Shown here one piece after another: positions 41,716-56,724 of a DNA stretch of 64,000 nucleotides (position 1 is its first letter; every line of letters starts with the position of its first letter). The DNA lies in contig OX387203.1 in assembly GCA_947561715.1 (NCBI GenBank), positions 6,758,001 to 6,822,000 on the forward strand, given 5' to 3'. The position numbers were made by a program, and so were the translations under genes. This DNA is from Ascidia mentula. Lineage: Eukaryota > Chordata > Ascidiacea > Phlebobranchia > Ascidiidae. Below the pieces are notes generated by a model that worked only from the letters and a program-made list of their open reading frames with translations, was not told the origin of the DNA and searched no databases.

Positions 41716-44700
41716 ATGGTGAGTTTTTTTTAGTTACTCTCACCGAACTTATTGGGAGTCAATTTGCTGGCGCTGCTGTTTCGAATTGCATGAATTACTG
41801 TCTCCAATACGCCAACGTGAGAGAAGTTCGTGGTGTTTTAAAGCATGTGATAGAATTATTGTCGAATCGCTTCAGACTTGTTCGACATGTGTGAGACCTC
41901 TATGGAGCTCGCACCCCGTTGATTAGCTCAAGTCTGTTAAGTATAAGGAAATAGAAGTGTTACTGTCTGTATAATGTCCTCCAGGAAGGTAGGCACTTTG
42001 TGTTTGCAACAGGTTAACGGGATTCGTATGTAAATTGCTGTTATTCCACTGCTAATATATGTTTCTAACTTATACCTAAAATACCAATACATACTTCTGT
42101 AAGTCACTAATGAACAAATTTCAATTCGCAAGCAATATGTAAACGCTACAGCAACGCATGAGGCAACGCCCAGTTCCGAACTGAACAGCACAGTTTTGTC
42201 GCTTGTCAAAACTGACATGCTATACCCCTATCGTTAAAACAGTTAACGCCTGTCTGATGCATCCGCTTTGTGCTTTCACTTCCAGCGCGAATGCATTTCC
42301 ATTCACGTCGGCCAAGCTGGGGTCCAGATCGGCAACGCATGTTGGCAACTTTACTGCCTCGAGCATGGCATTGGGAAGGACGGAAAGCTTGAAGATCATG
42401 CTAATAGCAAGGACGAGTCGTTCAGCACCTTCTTCAATGAATCAGGGTCTGGAAAACTCGTGCCAAGGTCAATTTTTGTTGACCTAGAGCCAACAGTACT
42501 CGGTAAGACAGTCGGGGCATTGTTGCACTTAAACAAGGGTGTCAAGCATATGTCTACATTGAGGAACATTATTTAAAACAGAAACTTGAAGTATATAATA
42601 CCCAATGTCGTTTGTTAGGGTGTGGTATAATGCAAACAATGTGATAACGCCATCATCTTCATAATGTTTCCTAATTTGTTTAAACGTTTGCGACAAACCA
42701 TCTACATAATCCTCTCGCCAGATGAGATACGGACAGGCGAGTACCGTTCTCTCTTCCATCCTGAACAGATGATATCGGGAAAGGAAGATGCGGCTAATAA
42801 CTACGCCAGAGGACACTACACTGTTGGTGAGTACTAAGCCAGCTGTGTTTGCGTTTTCCCCCCGCAAACAGGACGTATTTAAATACCCGCTGCAAACAGT
42901 ATGTGCTGGGCGTTGTAGAAACGGGCCGGGCTGTTAGGAACTCTTGGCTATGCAGCCTGGCCCAAGGTGTTGAAGCACTGTGTAATTTAGTTAAGTTATT
43001 GATGTTGTACAAACAGGAAAGGAGAAGATAGACGAAACACTTGACAAAATTCGCAAGGTTTCCGATCAGTGCAAAAGTTTGCAGGGGTTTCTTCTGTTCC
43101 ATTCGTTTGGTGGAGGTACAGGTTCGGGATTCGCGTCACTTCTTCTTGAACGCCTTTCAATTGACTACGGTCGAAAGTCAAAGCTTGAATTCGCCGTATA
43201 TCCGGCACCCAGGGTAAGCAAAAGTCGTTTGTAATTTTGCAATTTAAAATCATTAATCAACTGCAACAGAGAAGAAGTATAACTATTTGTTGAATGTTTT
43301 CTTTCAGTATCAAATTTGTGTATAGGTTTTGAACATTGTTTTAACTAAATTATTACCGGAGAAACTTTACCAAAGTTATTTTATTTAATAGCATAGATCA
43401 CTAAACAAGGAATTAAACTTTTAGCGAATAATCGATGTTTGCCTTAACTAGTTTCACTATACAGTTTCCAATTCCGCGATTCTTTACAGATATCAACAGC
43501 AGTTGTGGAGCCTTACAATTCGGTATTGACCACGCATACTACATTAGAACACACGGACTGTGCGTTCATGGTCGACAACGAAGCCATCTACGAGATCTGC
43601 AAGAGAAATCTTGGCATAGAACGGCCAAATTACTCAAACCTGAATCACCTGATTGCGCAAATTGTCTCCTCAATTACTGCTTCCCTCCGATTTGAGGGCT
43701 CGCTTAACGTTGACCTAACAGAGTTTCAGACCAACCTTGTCCCTTACCCTCGTATACACTTTCCTCTTACGACGTATTCTCCTATTATATCCGCCGAGAA
43801 GGCCTATCATGAGCAATTCTCCGTTGCCGACATCACCAGTGCTTGCTTCGAGCCCGAAAACACAATGGTAAAGTGCGATCCGCGAGGGGGCAAGTACATG
43901 GCGTGTTGTATGCTTTATCGTGGTGATGTGGTGCCCAAAGACGTAAACTCGGCTATTGCGAACGTCAAGAGCAAACGATCCATCCAGGTTGGTTCTTGTT
44001 TAAACCTAAGTCTGGTAAATTAAGTAAAAAATGTTTTCCAGCATTATATTTCCAAAACTTTTTCTAAATTTACAATATAATTCTTTTTTTCTGAGTGATA
44101 TTATAAATCAACATACTTTTGCAGTTTGTTGATTGGTGCCCTACGGGTTTCAAAGTTGGAATCAATTCCCAGGCCCCAACCGTTGTTCCAGGAAGTGGCA
44201 TGTCTAAGGTGCCACGTGCCCTGTGCATGCTCAGCAACACCACTGCTATAGCGGAAGCTTGGGGAAGGCTGAACCATAAGTTTCAACTGATGTACTCCAA
44301 ACGGGCCTTTGTTCATTGGTAGGAAGATTTTGTTGCAGTAGTTTGCAAAAGATTGACACCATGTCACTGTTTTACTAATTAAAACATAAAACCAACTAGG
44401 ACCATGAGGTTTGCAGGCTTGGCAGCCCAGGCAATGCTTGTGATCGCCAAGCAAGGACCTGCGCAGTGGGGCGATCCTGCCTATCATGCCATTGCATGTA
44501 ATATTACTGCGTAAAACCAATATAGTGGGTTTTTTGGGAGTTTAAAGTTGTCACTACAAAATGCATGGATAAACCGTCTGCATTCTGCACAAGGCACGTA
44601 TATTTTACGACCAAAACTAATTGCCTTTTTTCTCACCGGTTATCAGCAGCCGTACTTTTACCTCGCTGTATCGAAACGTTTACTGATCAAACAATATAGG

Positions 44701-45192
44701 TTTCATGATTCATGCAGTTCGCGCAGGGTAATAGGTTCAACAGGAAGCGATCTATAAATAAATACTCTTCTCAACTCTTTTTATCGTATGACTTACTGTA
44801 TGGGTTCATATATGTGCGTTTTTCAAAGCGGTGTCCTGAAAACATATTTATCGTTTGACCAACGAGCTCTAATAACCCAAATAACGATCCGCCGAAAGAC
44901 AGCAGCCAATGACATTATCGTGGTTATTAAAATGTCGATCGAAACCTACATCTGCTCGCATTGTAGACACAAAACTAACACGTGAGATGTCAAGATATTT
45001 CTGCCTGCCGTCGGAATACATATTATTCATACAACATTTTATTATAAACGAAGGTATGTTGGAGAGGGAATGGAAGAGGGAGAGTTCAGTGAGGCCAAGG
45101 AGGATCTTGACGCCCTGGAGAAAGATTATGAAGAAGTTGGAAGCGATTCTGTAGAAAGTGGAGAGGAAAATGCGAGCGCTGAAGAGTACTGA
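41716..45192 (+). CDS. TUBA: Divergent alpha-tubulin
   Basis: Subunit of the microtubule alpha/beta heterodimer. Seven coding exons, 41716-41718 (ATG only), 42286-42502, 42722-42826, 43017-43213, 43490-43987, 44125-44318 and 45054-45192, give 450 residues. An intron right after the initiator ATG is characteristic of animal alpha-tubulin genes. Hallmarks are [20 protein letters not shown], the GTP-contact loop GGGTGSG, the catalytic Glu in [10 protein letters not shown], and [14 protein letters not shown]. The C-terminus ENASAEEY keeps the terminal Tyr used in the detyrosination cycle but is less acidic than usual. The residue 31-46 loop is shortened and lacks the Lys40 acetylation site. Many otherwise invariant positions differ, for example INSQAP for the usual INYQPP. 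The protein looks functional but specialised, perhaps in germline or a restricted tissue. Confidence 0.95.
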
Positions 45193-46903
45193 TCACTTTG
45201 GCCTGTACATAACTTGATATATAATAGGTCTGACAATTTGTTGCATATAATAGTCCTTCGTATTCGTGACGTCATTCTTCTGAAGAACCTATTGCTGTTT
45301 TTATTCCTACAGGCTTGCATGTCTGCCTGATTTTATTTTCATGAACTTTTCTCAATATGCAAAACAAGCGCTTCCCTTCTTTATTTTTCCCTGTAAGGGA
45401 ATTAAAAGTATATCGAAATTTAAAACAATGTAGCATAATTTTTGCCAAACCGAACAACCATTAAACTGACCATTTGTTCGGGTTCTTTTTGCCCCAATTA
45501 CACTCTGTAAATATTGCACATAATTTATATTCCTATAGCAACCTGCGTGTATCTTTTATTTATCGACTGATGTTTTGTTGCCTGTTCACTTGTTCCACGA
45601 CCGCACAACAAACCTAATATAAACAGACCCATAGTGAAAAGTTGTGATTGAACCACAATCACGGAAACATTTATTTCCAGGGTAAAATCAGTCAGCTTGC
45701 TAGTGTAGAATCATTTCAAAATCAGAAAATCACAATAAAATCATTAAGACACTGAGGATGCTTTATCTTGAAAGCAAAATATATTTGTCCTGGCTGATTT
45801 TAGACACTAAGCTGACTAATATTAACCCGGAAATAACCGTTTACGTGATTGGGGTATATACATTACACATAAGGTGGAAATCGTCTGAGCTTTTGCAACA
45901 GAATGGCGAATACTTCCCAGAATCACCTAACATGGAGTTGTGATTGAGCCATACTTGTAATTGGCATTTCGAAAGAGTTTGATTGGAACTCTAGTTGGAA
46001 GCAAAATGTAAAACTGTTACATAATAACGTCCTCGTAAAATAAAAACCAACAAGCATGAAAAGTATACGACATGTCCAAGATTTGTGCTTCGGCATTAAG
46101 TACAAGCTTTCGGTCACCTAGCCTTAGAATGGTTCATTGCTACAGCTAAAAAAGTGCGTAAACCGTTGGAGTTTCTAAACTTATTTGTACCACGGACTAC
46201 TTAGTGTAGGCATTATTTTCTGGAAATAAATTCAACACGTGATTAAGAAACCTTAATATTTTATTCTAAAGACTCGTTTTTTGTCTAAGAAAGAGTCATG
46301 CATATCAAAGTCAAGTATTAGGTGGCCTATATAGGCGTAAGGCCTGTTTTGATGTACATGAAGCATCCTGACATCAGGAACTTATTTTTTTCTTTGCAGT
46401 TTCACCGCTTGGTGTTTGGAAAACCCTGATATGAGGTGTTCGTTCATGCGTGTAGTTGTTCTTGTTCGCAGGTGCGTTCACTGAAGTGTAACGACCCTAA
46501 AGTGCTTCTAAGTCAGGAATTTCCTTACCGGTACGTGGTCTTGGTCTTGCACTCTATTACAAGTTAGCTTGTTATGAGTGTGCGTGTATGGCAATGAACG
46601 ACCTATTGCCAAAGGTGCCATTTACCGTGCTTGATTTTAGATTTGCGATTATTTTCAATGTTTATGCCTAGGTAACCTCTACAGATAATGGATTTGAGGC
46701 AGTTGTTTGTGGCGAGTGTGTGGGTCTCAGCCAAAGATGTGTTCAATGGAGTGCAATAAGCTGTCTGTTATCGCTTGCTGTGCATTATAGGTTCTCGAGT
46801 TACTGACACATTGACTGCATGGGCGTTGCCTTAGTCCAGAGGAAAAATAAATTTTAACAAGGAATTACGTTTGTCGTGCAGAAATCGTGTTTCAGGAAAC
46901 AAA
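45193..46903. other. Intergenic between tubulin and PTGR1-like
   Basis: No supported coding exon. A splice acceptor (CGTGTTTCAG) at about 46885-46894, just before the ATG at 46904, implies a 5' UTR exon of the reductase gene upstream in this interval. Confidence 0.45.
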
Positions 46904-49503
<2,600 letters not shown>

Positions 49504-50305
49504 ATTAAATTGTACATACAAGTTGCTTGCAAATAGGTTGCGCAGAATAGGTATCGTTGTCATTAATCGTTAATCGGGCATTTCAGTTATGACGTTTAAT
49601 AAGGTTGAAATCGTCGACAAATCCACATTGCTTTGCTGTTTAGGTTTTTTTTTGCCGGCGGACAGAGAATATTCCTATCATTGCTATTTTAAACAACGTT
49701 TATGGAAATTATACGGGCTGTTGGTGTCAAGATTGTTTGTATCACGTGGGCAGGATGTACCTGTTTACGATTGACTATGAGATCTGAAAGTTGTACTTTA
49801 TATCTCAACTATGTGTCAAATGATAATGTGTATGGTTGTAAACCAAACAGGCGTTGATGAGCTTTTGTATTTTTTATTGTGTTAGCTCGACTTAGTGTTG
49901 ATTACTCTTGATAATCAAGCATGTATATCGCGTTGCTTTGCGGATTAAATGGCAAAACTTACAGACCTGTTGCAGCACACACTCCTGCTGATATAGCGTG
50001 GTAGGATTGGTGTCAAACGTTTTTATTCCGTTTGGTTTTATTCCGTTTAGAGAGGTTCCATTGATTTCTCGCGATAAATAAGTCTTTCCTCAAAACTTTT
50101 GAATCAATGTTTATGGTCTAAATCTTAAAGGTTTCTTATTATATTACGATCCAAATTTACGATTTGTCAGATACTTCGAAAAATCTCAAACCTTTCTATT
50201 TGTTCCTTGCGTACACTTGTTTACTGCTTGTTGTACTTTATTCACCTGGTTAGTTTAAACAATTACTGTTGCAAGGCATAGTTGCCAACGATACTAGAAA
50301 ACAAT
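49504..50305. other. Convergent intergenic region
   Basis: Lies between the 3' ends of the plus-strand reductase and the minus-strand array. No coding exon or recognised element. Confidence 0.5.
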
Positions 50306-52755
50306 CTAAGCATGGGCATGCAACACATGGTCACAGGGGTTTTGACAGAAATGCTTTATCATGTCTTCGTAGTGCTTCTGTGTCAGTTCATCGAAACTGC
50401 GATCAAACACGAATAGATGTTCTTCCTCTCCAGTAATCTCCAGGAATTGTTCGCGGTCCAAGACGTATCCGTCCGTTTCGAAAGTTTCAAAGGCAAAAAC
50501 GTACACCTGGATGCAGAATTCATGGTGTGTTATTTTTACCATCTGCGTGCAATTGTGGCTGCAAATTTTTTGCCCCACAAAAGTTTTGGTTCCAAGTACA
50601 GAGTATTTTCACCACAAATCTGATCTCCATATGATTCACTTTCTCCTTTTTTTGAAAGGTTTATGTAACTTACAAGGATGTCACGTCTTCTTGCTTCTGC
50701 TATCGCGTCCTTAAAATCATCGTCTGAGTTCCTGTTTGTCACAACAGAAATAGCTTTCGGTACTCGGCTGTCTCTCATACCAGCTTCAGGCGTCAGAAGG
50801 TTGTCTAATGCGTATTGGATTGCCGCTCCAACGTTCACTGGTCCTGCAACGAATCGAAAGGATAATACTGTAGTTCAGAATTGCCAGTGTGCTATTTAAA
50901 AATCGTACAAGTTTATCACTCAGGTTTCGGTGCTTAATATCGTTAATGTCACTAAAGAAAAATATTTCTTGGGAAGTGTGTACTACTACAAGATCTAGGC
51001 TTATTTGCCACCATTCAACACAATTTTAATTTCCTGTCTAGACTTGACAACGCATTTTTGCTAACCGATAAGAGTCAAATTATCACACAAAATTGTTTGA
51101 ACGCATTTGTGCATACCATTGTTCACCACGCGAATGCGTTCCTTTGACAGTTCCAGAAGTTGGTCGATAGTAGCATTGTACTCGTTAAACTTTATGACGC
51201 CTTCCACATTTTCACTAAAATACGCGATTGACGAAAGAGTCGCATCCTCGGCAATCACGCCACTACAACAAATAAAAAAAATTGCAAAAATTTGCAGGTG
51301 TGGCATCTTAGGGCAGGACGAAGTAAAGCTTACTCGCTACTTTGAGACAGCAAGTTGTCTAAGATCACTTGGCCACCTTCCCCGCCCAAATGGTAAAGAG
51401 AGACGGAGTCGTAGAGAAAGTACGGTGGACAAGGTCCTAAAAAACAAAGCACATTAGTTTACATAGAAATCGTAAAAATATAGATACTTTGTTCTTTTGA
51501 ATTTTACTTTTAACGTCATTTTCACGAAAGAGAATCCAAAAAAAAACAATGTACAAAATAAAAACGTATAGATTTTACGATTCAATATTATCAATTATGT
51601 CCGGTTTCCTGTGTTTTGGGTCCATTAAACTAATGTAGTATTTGGGTTTTACTCACTTGCGCAACACGGTTGCTCATGTGCCCAGGATCCGTTTCTAAGG
51701 CAAACGTTGTTGTTTCGGTTCGCCGGCCACACTGCGTAGTCTTTGGTCGTGCATTTGTATTCGCAAATAGCGCCAGCATTGTTCTCGTTGTAACACTCAA
51801 TTTCGCCGTGTGGAAAGGTTGTCGGTGCTGCAGGGCAGTCGTTTGCCGCTAGAATAATAGTTACACACGTGAGGTTGTGTTATTTTTTCAACAATAAATG
51901 TTTCTTGGCAACCGCTTACTTTGTGTTGAAATTTTTTGTGCTTTTGAATTTATTAACAAATGCAGATGGAAAAGAATTGTTACTACTTCTGTTCGTCATT
52001 TTCCTGATTATTTAGTACAATAAGGTGATAACGCAATGTTACCTGGCCCCGACACTTCGTAATGTGTGACACAAGTGGGCGCTCCGGCGTTGCACAAATT
52101 CGAGTCACAGCAGCATGAACATACTGAGTTGCTCTGATCCGCGTTGCATTGCGTTGATCTCCCCGATGCTTTCGGGTTCTAATCGATTTTCACAATAATT
52201 AACGTTCATACACTTGGTTAATCCACAGCGTGACAAATAAATTGGGCTTTTAGATTTTCGTTTCTTACCTGCATCTCGTTGTTTTTGCAAGCCATGGTGT
52301 CTTTGCATCCCTTGGTCACTTGCAGTTTGTTCTCATATCGTCTTACTGTCGTTTCGCACGAATTCTACAAACGTTGTGCTCAAATTAAATCTTTAATGAC
52401 GTTATTAAGGGTGAATAAAACCGCTGCTACATGCGACAACCTTATACAGCAATTCATGATCGGTGAATAAAACTAAACCAACCAAAGTAGCTTCTTCTCG
52501 ACCATTAATACCAAGTACATTATATGTTTTGTATGAAGTTATCATATACCTGGTTTGGCATGCATTCAGTTATTATTCCAGTCACGTCACATTGTATGAA
52601 CCCGTCAGCTCCATGACACGTCATGCACTTCAAGGCTAAAGTTGAAACGGTCAATGTCAATGCAACTTTTAAGTAAACCCACAAGTATATATCTTACCTT
52701 CAACATAGTTTGCAACACCCAACAGAACCACAGAAAGGAAACCAACGACCTTCAT
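50306..52755 (-). CDS. LU-CCP-vWA secreted protein, array gene 1
   Basis: Nine coding exons, transcribed right to left: 52698-52755, 52550-52635, 52269-52364, 52043-52178, 51657-51848, 51334-51436, 51117-51262, 50674-50843 and 50306-50506; 395 residues. Signal peptide MKVVGFLSVVLLGVA. Ly6/uPAR domain about residues 20-105 (ALKCMTCHG, SCETTVRR, TKGCKD, ending CCDSNLCN). Sushi/CCP about 107-172 (CPAAPTTFPHGEIECY, GSWAHEQPCC). vWA-like region about 173-395, recognised from KFNEYNATIDQL, AIQYALDNLLTPEAGM and KAISVVTNRNSDDDF. The usual DxSxS metal motif is replaced (YHLGGE), and the TD of strand 4 is TN. The C-terminal block CQNPCDHVLHAHA follows the vWA fold. There is no membrane anchor or protease domain, so it is probably secreted. 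It is the most diverged of the four complete copies. Confidence 0.85.
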
Positions 52756-53531
52756 ACTTGTACTTCGCACGGTATTCTTACAATAAGCTACTTGTGTGAA
52801 GACCCACCGAGACTATGAATTCAGTCTTATGTCGACCAACACTAAATCCCCTTAATTTATATATTTTTTAAGGGTCAACCAGTGGCCCGCGGCTAGATAT
52901 AATTTATATCAGACAAGCGTGTTTAGTCCTTGTAAGGTTTGTTATCCTTTTACACGTCGTTAATGACTATTTAATCGTTGCTGGTGTCAAGGGTGATTTG
53001 ATGCGCTGGTGTCAAATAGGTCCGAATCGTAAACAAGGCGTATAAAGTTGTAAAAGCTGCGTGTGTTATTGCAGGTACGGTAAAGTTGTGTTGTTTGTTT
53101 TTGCTTCCTATTTTAACTCTTTCACTTTTCTAAACCTCAAATGGCATGTCGCCATCTTATGCAATGATAAGGTGACTGTATCATATAATATTTTTGTTTA
53201 TTGCATTAGTTGGCTATAGTTTTGCTGTATAAAATCTGGAGCACAAACTTTAGTCTTGCTACAAACTCACTTAACCGAATAACTTTCTGCATTTGTATTC
53301 ACCTACATTTCAATCATGATTATGTAGTTCACAAATTTTTTATTGATACCAAACCATAATATAGAAGGGCAGTATTCAGCAATAAATATGCCTGGCAGCA
53401 TCGGTAACAATTTACACCATAATATAGCCTGCAACATGTTAAATCACCGAAACAAAGCAAAACATACATTCAATCGCATAATCAGCGGGGTCGAATAGAC
53501 AATACTCGTGGTTACTCGTGGTTACTCGTGG
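52756..53531. other. Spacer between array genes 1 and 2
   Basis: Promoter side of gene 1 and 3' side of gene 2. No coding exon. It contains the 10-bp tandem repeat at 53503-53542 that runs into the stop codon of gene 2. Confidence 0.5.
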
Positions 53532-53542
53532 TTACTCGTGGT
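53503..53542 (-). repeat. 10-bp tandem repeat overlapping the stop codon of array gene 2
   Basis: On the minus strand CCACGAGTAA, which contains the last His-Glu codons and TAA, is repeated about four times head to tail. Confidence 0.85.
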
Positions 53543-55710
53543 CATGCATTATATGTACACACGGGTTCTGGCAAAAATGCTCCATCTCGTCAGCTATTTG
53601 GGCTTCCAAGACTGCTTCGTTGTTGCCGTATAAGTCAAATCTAAATATGTGATCTTTCTCGCCAGTGAAATCCAAGAGCTTCTGTTCGTCGAATTGGTAA
53701 CTGTCACGGGTGATTAAATACAGGAACAACTGCAGGGTACAGAAAATATGGTTACACAAGGCTTTGAATATTGAGCGTTGTGATATTGAGCGTAACATCT
53801 ATTTTACCAGAATGCCCCGATCTCTTGCTTCTTGGGCGACGTCTTTTACGTCATCATCCCAGTCCCGGTCTGTTAAAATTGAGATGGCTTTCGGTACTCT
53901 GTTGTCTCTCATTCCTGCCTCAGGGGTAAGAAGGTTGTCCAGTGCGTAGCGTACCGCTCTTGCAGCGTTGGATGGACCGCGAAACGCGCCTATAGGAATA
54001 TAGTGTATATATTTTTGCGTTTGACTAACTGAATAAATTGTTTTTGTCTTACTTAAATTGGCAAAACAGAAAAGCTTCGTTAAATGGCTTGTATTACTGG
54101 AGTTACTCTACTTGCATGTGAGGACACATGTATTCTTGATTGCGCTCTATGATTTTGCTATAGGGTGTAAAACTAAATCCCACTGCATAGTTTGTTTTAC
54201 TTTGAACATTGTTGATTGTTTCATTGCTTCGGTTTGTTAAGTTGGGTTACAGATTTAAGTTTACTTTCGTCAACATTGTTGATTCTTTCCCGTCCCAGCT
54301 GGTTTAGTAGAGTGGCGTTGGTTCCGTACTCGTTAAACTTGATAACGCTCGACTTAACAACATCTTCACCGAAGTACAGGACCGATAACTTCACGCTGTC
54401 ATTCGCTATAACTCCACTACAAACACAAATAGATATTATAAGGTACTGTGAAAGTCGTGACAGAAAGGTGGCGAAAAAAATAAATTGCCTTTAACGCGAT
54501 TTAAGACACTGTATTAAAGTGAAGAAAAAGCAGAAAAGTTGGTCATAAGATTTTCATTCATTCTTTAATTATAGCTGCTCGTACCTTTGATCCAAATATG
54601 TATAACATCTTGTTGTGGAAAAGGTATAGAGCGAGGATGTATGTTAAATTTGTCAACGACAAATACTTTTACAACTTACTAAGCAAGGTCATCAGCCGTA
54701 ACAAATTGGAAAGACTTTTCCGCGTCTTCGCCGGAAAAATGATACAAGAACACATCGTCATACAACATATAAGGCGGACAAGGACCTGGAAATATTTTAA
54801 ACATAATTTTTTTGATATTTTATTTTTAAGAAATCATTGTTCTTAGATTAGCTTTGTGATTATACAGCAGTACTTACGGGCACAGCAAGGTTGTTCGTGG
54901 GCCCACGATCCATTGCCACGACAGACATTGTTGTCACGTGCTGAAGGCCACACTTCGTAATCTTTCCCTGTGCATTGATATTCACACACCGACCCTGCTT
55001 TGTTATCGTTGTAGCATTCAATATTTCCATGGGGGAAGTTTTGTGGCACGGCTGGGCAGTCGTTAACTGCGAAAGCCATTCGCTGATTAAGACTGTTATG
55101 GTTGTAATATGTACAAACCTTTACCTGGGCCTGTGTTTTGGTAATGCGTGACACAAGACGGCGTACCAGAGTTGCACAAATTTTCGTTACAGCAACAAGT
55201 GCAGACAGAGTTGATTTGATCGGAATTACATTGATTTGATTTGCCGGAACGTCCGTAGTTCTTTGTTGATATTCAAAAATAAACTAAAAAATTAGAAGGG
55301 CTTTGTTTTTTCTGGCCGGGCAACATACCTGCATAAAATTGTCTCTGCACGCTCTTGCGTCTTTGCAACCTTTCGTAATGGACAAGCTACCGCCATGTCG
55401 TCTGACAGTGGTTTCACAAGATCTCTGTGACAAATATAAGCTTGTCAAATATTATAAAACATTATTACAACATCCAGGCTTTTTAGTTGAAATTGTCACC
55501 TGATTAATTCTGCATTCCTCCAACTTTCCAGTCACGTCGCATTCTTCAAAGCTGCTTGCCCCGCGACATCTCATGCATTTAAGTCCTTTTTTAATGTATA
55601 GAATTTAGTAAAATCCATTATTATGTATTGTTATTGTAACACATCACATACACACCTTTTCCTAAGGCAAATATTCCAACCAGGACACACACAAATGTCA
55701 GCCTCTTCAT
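53532..55710 (-). CDS. LU-CCP-vWA secreted protein, array gene 2
   Basis: Nine coding exons: 55656-55710, 55500-55585, 55329-55424, 55125-55260, 54878-55066, 54680-54785, 54265-54416, 53808-53989 and 53532-53729; 399 residues. Signal peptide MKRLTFVCVLVGIFALGKG. LU domain about 19-107 with LKCMRCRG, SCETTVRR, TKGCKD and CCNENLCN. CCP about 108-170 (CPAVPQNFPHGNIECY). vWA-like about 171-399 with KFNEYGTNATLLNQL, AVRYALDNLLTPEAGM and SILTDRDWDDDV. The first metal motif is YHFSGE instead of DxSxS, while the TD pair is kept. C-terminal tail CQNPCVHIMHDHE. Exon lengths match genes 3 and 4 except the first and last. The upstream 200 bp resembles that of gene 3, pointing to recent duplication and shared regulation. 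Confidence 0.87.
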
Positions 55711-56724
55711 ATTTTGCAGTCCAACTTGCCAATTTAAAAGAAAGCTGTATCTTGAAGGTAAAACATAAATTTCTTATTTCAAACACTTTCCAGTTATTCC
55801 GATATTAATAACCTTCTTCTCTGTGTTGTGACTGAATGTTCATGGACCTAAGTTGCTATGCTCAACAAACCCTTAACATTATTCCTGGAAAGACTTTTTA
55901 AGTAAAAACTTGCCTTCGGGCGTTGACTGGTTTTGCAGTGTTACCGGCACAATAATAATTCTGCATTGAAGTTGATGTAGTTCGACCGGTTTTGACCAAA
56001 ACAAGACACATGTCATACTTGAGCATTTACCTCGCTGCATATGAATATAGCTTTCGCTATTCTAAATTTGTGTTTATGCTAAGCAATCGAGTTTAGCTCA
56101 TATGTTTGGTTTTTCTTCTCTTTTCGTTTACATAATATTTGGTGTCTTCCTTTTTAACCACCTAAGTGTTTAAAATAAATACTGAAGGTTATATTTATGA
56201 ACATGGGATGGCAAGTCTCAATTCTACTTTCAGCAAAACTCTCAGAAATTGTTGCCTGTTTTTTTAGCTAAACTCTATATATCAACCATGACCTATTAGT
56301 CATCTTTTACGTTTACCGTCTTCTCCTCACAACCCAAAACCAATAGCGATGAACATGTACAGATCAATAATCACGACCCCACACATTTGTAATTAGTAGA
56401 ACCATAATATAATCTTTCATAAACTTTTCAAACCTTGATGATTTTTGAAACATGATTTCTCAGATTTGTATTTTTGTCCAGGCGGAATCGCTTCAATCGT
56501 CGTATTGCTACCTTAGTCAGGTTATAGAGGGAATACTAATGTGCTTTAACTGTTAATTAGGTTACTGTTTAAAATGTACAATCATTTCTAAAGTACAGTC
56601 ACCAGATTAGTAATTTTACAAAAAGTATTCTGAAACATACAACGTGTTTTATCACAATATAAATCAAATGGTAGAATCGAGGTAGGGTCTCAAAGACATA
56701 ATCAAAATCAATGCTGTTGAATAC
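55711..56724. other. Spacer between array genes 2 and 3, with duplicated promoter block
   Basis: About 55808-56005 is similar to 59172-59365 upstream of gene 3, sharing AACCTTCTTCTCTG, AGACTTTTTAAGT, CTTGCCTTCGGGCGTTGAC and GGTTCGACCGGTTT-like blocks. The remainder shows no coding exon. Confidence 0.6.
55808..56005 (-). promoter_or_regulatory. Duplicated upstream block of array gene 2
   Basis: Begins about 100 bp upstream of the gene 2 ATG (minus strand). Conserved with the block at 59172-59365, in non-coding sequence. Conserved islands such as CTTGCCTTCGGGCGTTGAC are candidate regulatory sites, or simply residue of recent duplication. Confidence 0.4.

Noticed and set aside
44101..44520. 139-aa minus-strand frame with Cys-rich segment
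   Set aside because: Largely antisense of tubulin exon 44125-44318. The remainder lies in the following intron with no independent support.
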